Positions 63,537 through 64,000 of a DNA stretch of 64,000 nt are shown here, in pieces. Made by a program: the position numbers and the translations under genes. This DNA comes from Marinomonas colpomeniae (GTDB lineage Bacteria > Pseudomonadota > Gammaproteobacteria > Pseudomonadales > Marinomonadaceae): positions 825,826 through 889,825 of the forward strand of contig NZ_JACYFC010000002.1 of the NCBI RefSeq assembly GCF_014803385.1, in the 5' to 3' direction. A model generated the notes under the pieces. It was not told the origin of the DNA, ran no database searches, and was given only the letters and a program-made list of their open reading frames with translations. Within the stretch, counting starts at the first letter, position 1; each line of letters begins with the position of its first letter.

Positions 63537-63613
63537 GGTGGGCGTAGCTCAGTTGGTAGAGCTCCGGATTGTGATTCCGGCGGTCGTGGGTTCAAGCCCC
63601 ATCGTCCACCCCA
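63537..63613 (+). tRNA. tRNA-His (anticodon GTG)
   Basis: 77 bases with the extra G at -1 (63537) opposite C73, typical of tRNA-His. GTGGGCG pairs with CGTCCAC; loop ATTGTGATT gives GTG; CCA is encoded at 63611-63613. It is absent from the second tRNA block. Confidence 0.95.
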
Positions 63614-63627
63614 TTACACAGATAGTC

Positions 63628-63703
63628 GGGCCGTTAGCTCAGTTGGTAGAGCAGTTGACTTTTAATCAATTGGTCACTGGTTCGAATCCAGTACGGCCCA
63701 CCA
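63628..63703 (+). tRNA. tRNA-Lys (anticodon TTT), copy 1
   Basis: 76 bases, GGGCCGTTAGCTC to ACGGCCCACCA; loop CTTTTAA gives TTT. Identical to copy 2 at 63925-64000. Confidence 0.96.
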
Positions 63704-63742
63704 CTATCCCAATGTTATAATATTCTACATTATCTGATTAAT

Positions 63743-63818
63743 TCCTCGATAGCTCAGTTGGTAGAGCAAATGACTGTTAATCATTGGGTCACTGGTTCGA
63801 GTCCAGTTCGAGGAGCCA
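63743..63818 (+). tRNA. tRNA-Asn (anticodon GTT), copy 2
   Basis: 76 bases, sequence-identical to copy 1. First gene of the second tRNA block, which runs Asn-Pro-Lys. Confidence 0.96.
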
Positions 63819-63821
63819 TTT

Positions 63822-63898
63822 CGGAGTATAGCGCAGTCTGGTAGCGCGCCTGCTTTGGGAGCAGGATGTCGGGAGTTCGAATCTCTCTACTCCGACCA
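63822..63898 (+). tRNA. tRNA-Pro (anticodon TGG), copy 2
   Basis: 77 bases, sequence-identical to copy 1 and only three bases after the second tRNA-Asn. Confidence 0.96.
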
Positions 63899-63924
63899 TT
63901 AGTTTTGTGTTGTAAGTTTTGAGC

Positions 63925-64000
63925 GGGCCGTTAGCTCAGTTGGTAGAGCAGTTGACTTTTAATCAATTGGTCACTGGTTCGAATCCAGTACGGCCCACCA
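63925..64000 (+). tRNA. tRNA-Lys (anticodon TTT), copy 2
   Basis: 76 bases, sequence-identical to copy 1. The CCA end is the last base of the window. Confidence 0.96.

Noticed and set aside
63160..63720. Several 60-120 codon frames over the tRNA cluster on both strands
   Set aside because: They run through tRNA genes; the familiar-looking peptides (for example FELPTSCSQSRR) are the usual mistranslations of tRNA arrays.

Overview
The window looks like a chromosomal stretch from a marine, heterotrophic gammaproteobacterium. It is AT-leaning, has many substrate-specific transport operons (one TRAP and four ABC systems plus SulP, NCS1 and TonB-dependent transport), and carries ZapE, NudC, PpnN and FisR-type proteins typical of Gammaproteobacteria. 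Marinomonas or a close Oceanospirillales relative is my best guess; this is inference from gene content, not from a search. I see no insertion sequence, prophage or CRISPR array.

Layout. (1) 1-4.7 kb: a truncated LysR regulator divergent from a TRAP transporter (dctP-dctQ-dctM) and an aspartate-dehydrogenase-like enzyme. (2) 4.8-10.6 kb: a sulfide/persulfide oxidation module on the minus strand (persulfide dioxygenase, a phosphatase-like/sulfide:quinone oxidoreductase fusion, a SulP anion permease), divergent from a FisR-type sigma-54 activator; a good -24/-12 promoter lies in front of the dioxygenase. (3) 10.6-17.1 kb: a minus-strand operon of a DeoR/GlpR-type repressor, a UgpC-B-A-E-like ABC importer, an EEP-family phosphodiesterase and a HAD phosphatase, which suggests import and stepwise hydrolysis of a phosphodiester. 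(4) 17.4-25.6 kb: aldose epimerase, LacI regulator, and a ribose-type sugar ABC operon with a Gfo/Idh/MocA dehydrogenase and a TIM-barrel isomerase, headed by a perfect 14-bp palindrome. (5) 26.1-34.1 kb: a complete D-xylose cluster, xylFGHB-xylR, with xylA convergent.

(6) 34.4-46.1 kb: an amide/urea module. A LuxR-type response regulator and a very large hybrid kinase with an NCS1-transporter-like sensor half and a cysteine-rich insert are divergent from a UrtABCDE-like importer, formamidase (FmdA) and FmdB. (7) 46.2-49.8 kb: a mannitol 2-dehydrogenase-family enzyme, an NCS1 permease and a small membrane ORF. (8) 50.1-58.2 kb: a glutathione transferase, then a Fur-box-headed set of ECF sigma factor, FecR anti-sigma, STN-containing TonB-dependent receptor and secreted M16 protease. 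This has the logic of ferredoxin-piracy (Fus) or PqqL/PqqU systems and is the most interesting candidate in the window. (9) 58.3-63.2 kb: housekeeping genes zapE, ppnN, nudC and a polysaccharide deacetylase. (10) 63.2-64.0 kb: eight tRNA genes (Ser, Asn, Pro, His, Lys, Asn, Pro, Lys) with a visible block duplication; the window ends exactly at the last CCA.

Most operons are paired with a divergent or adjacent dedicated regulator and several have palindromic candidate operators, so the window reads as a set of independently switched nutrient modules rather than as a genomic island.
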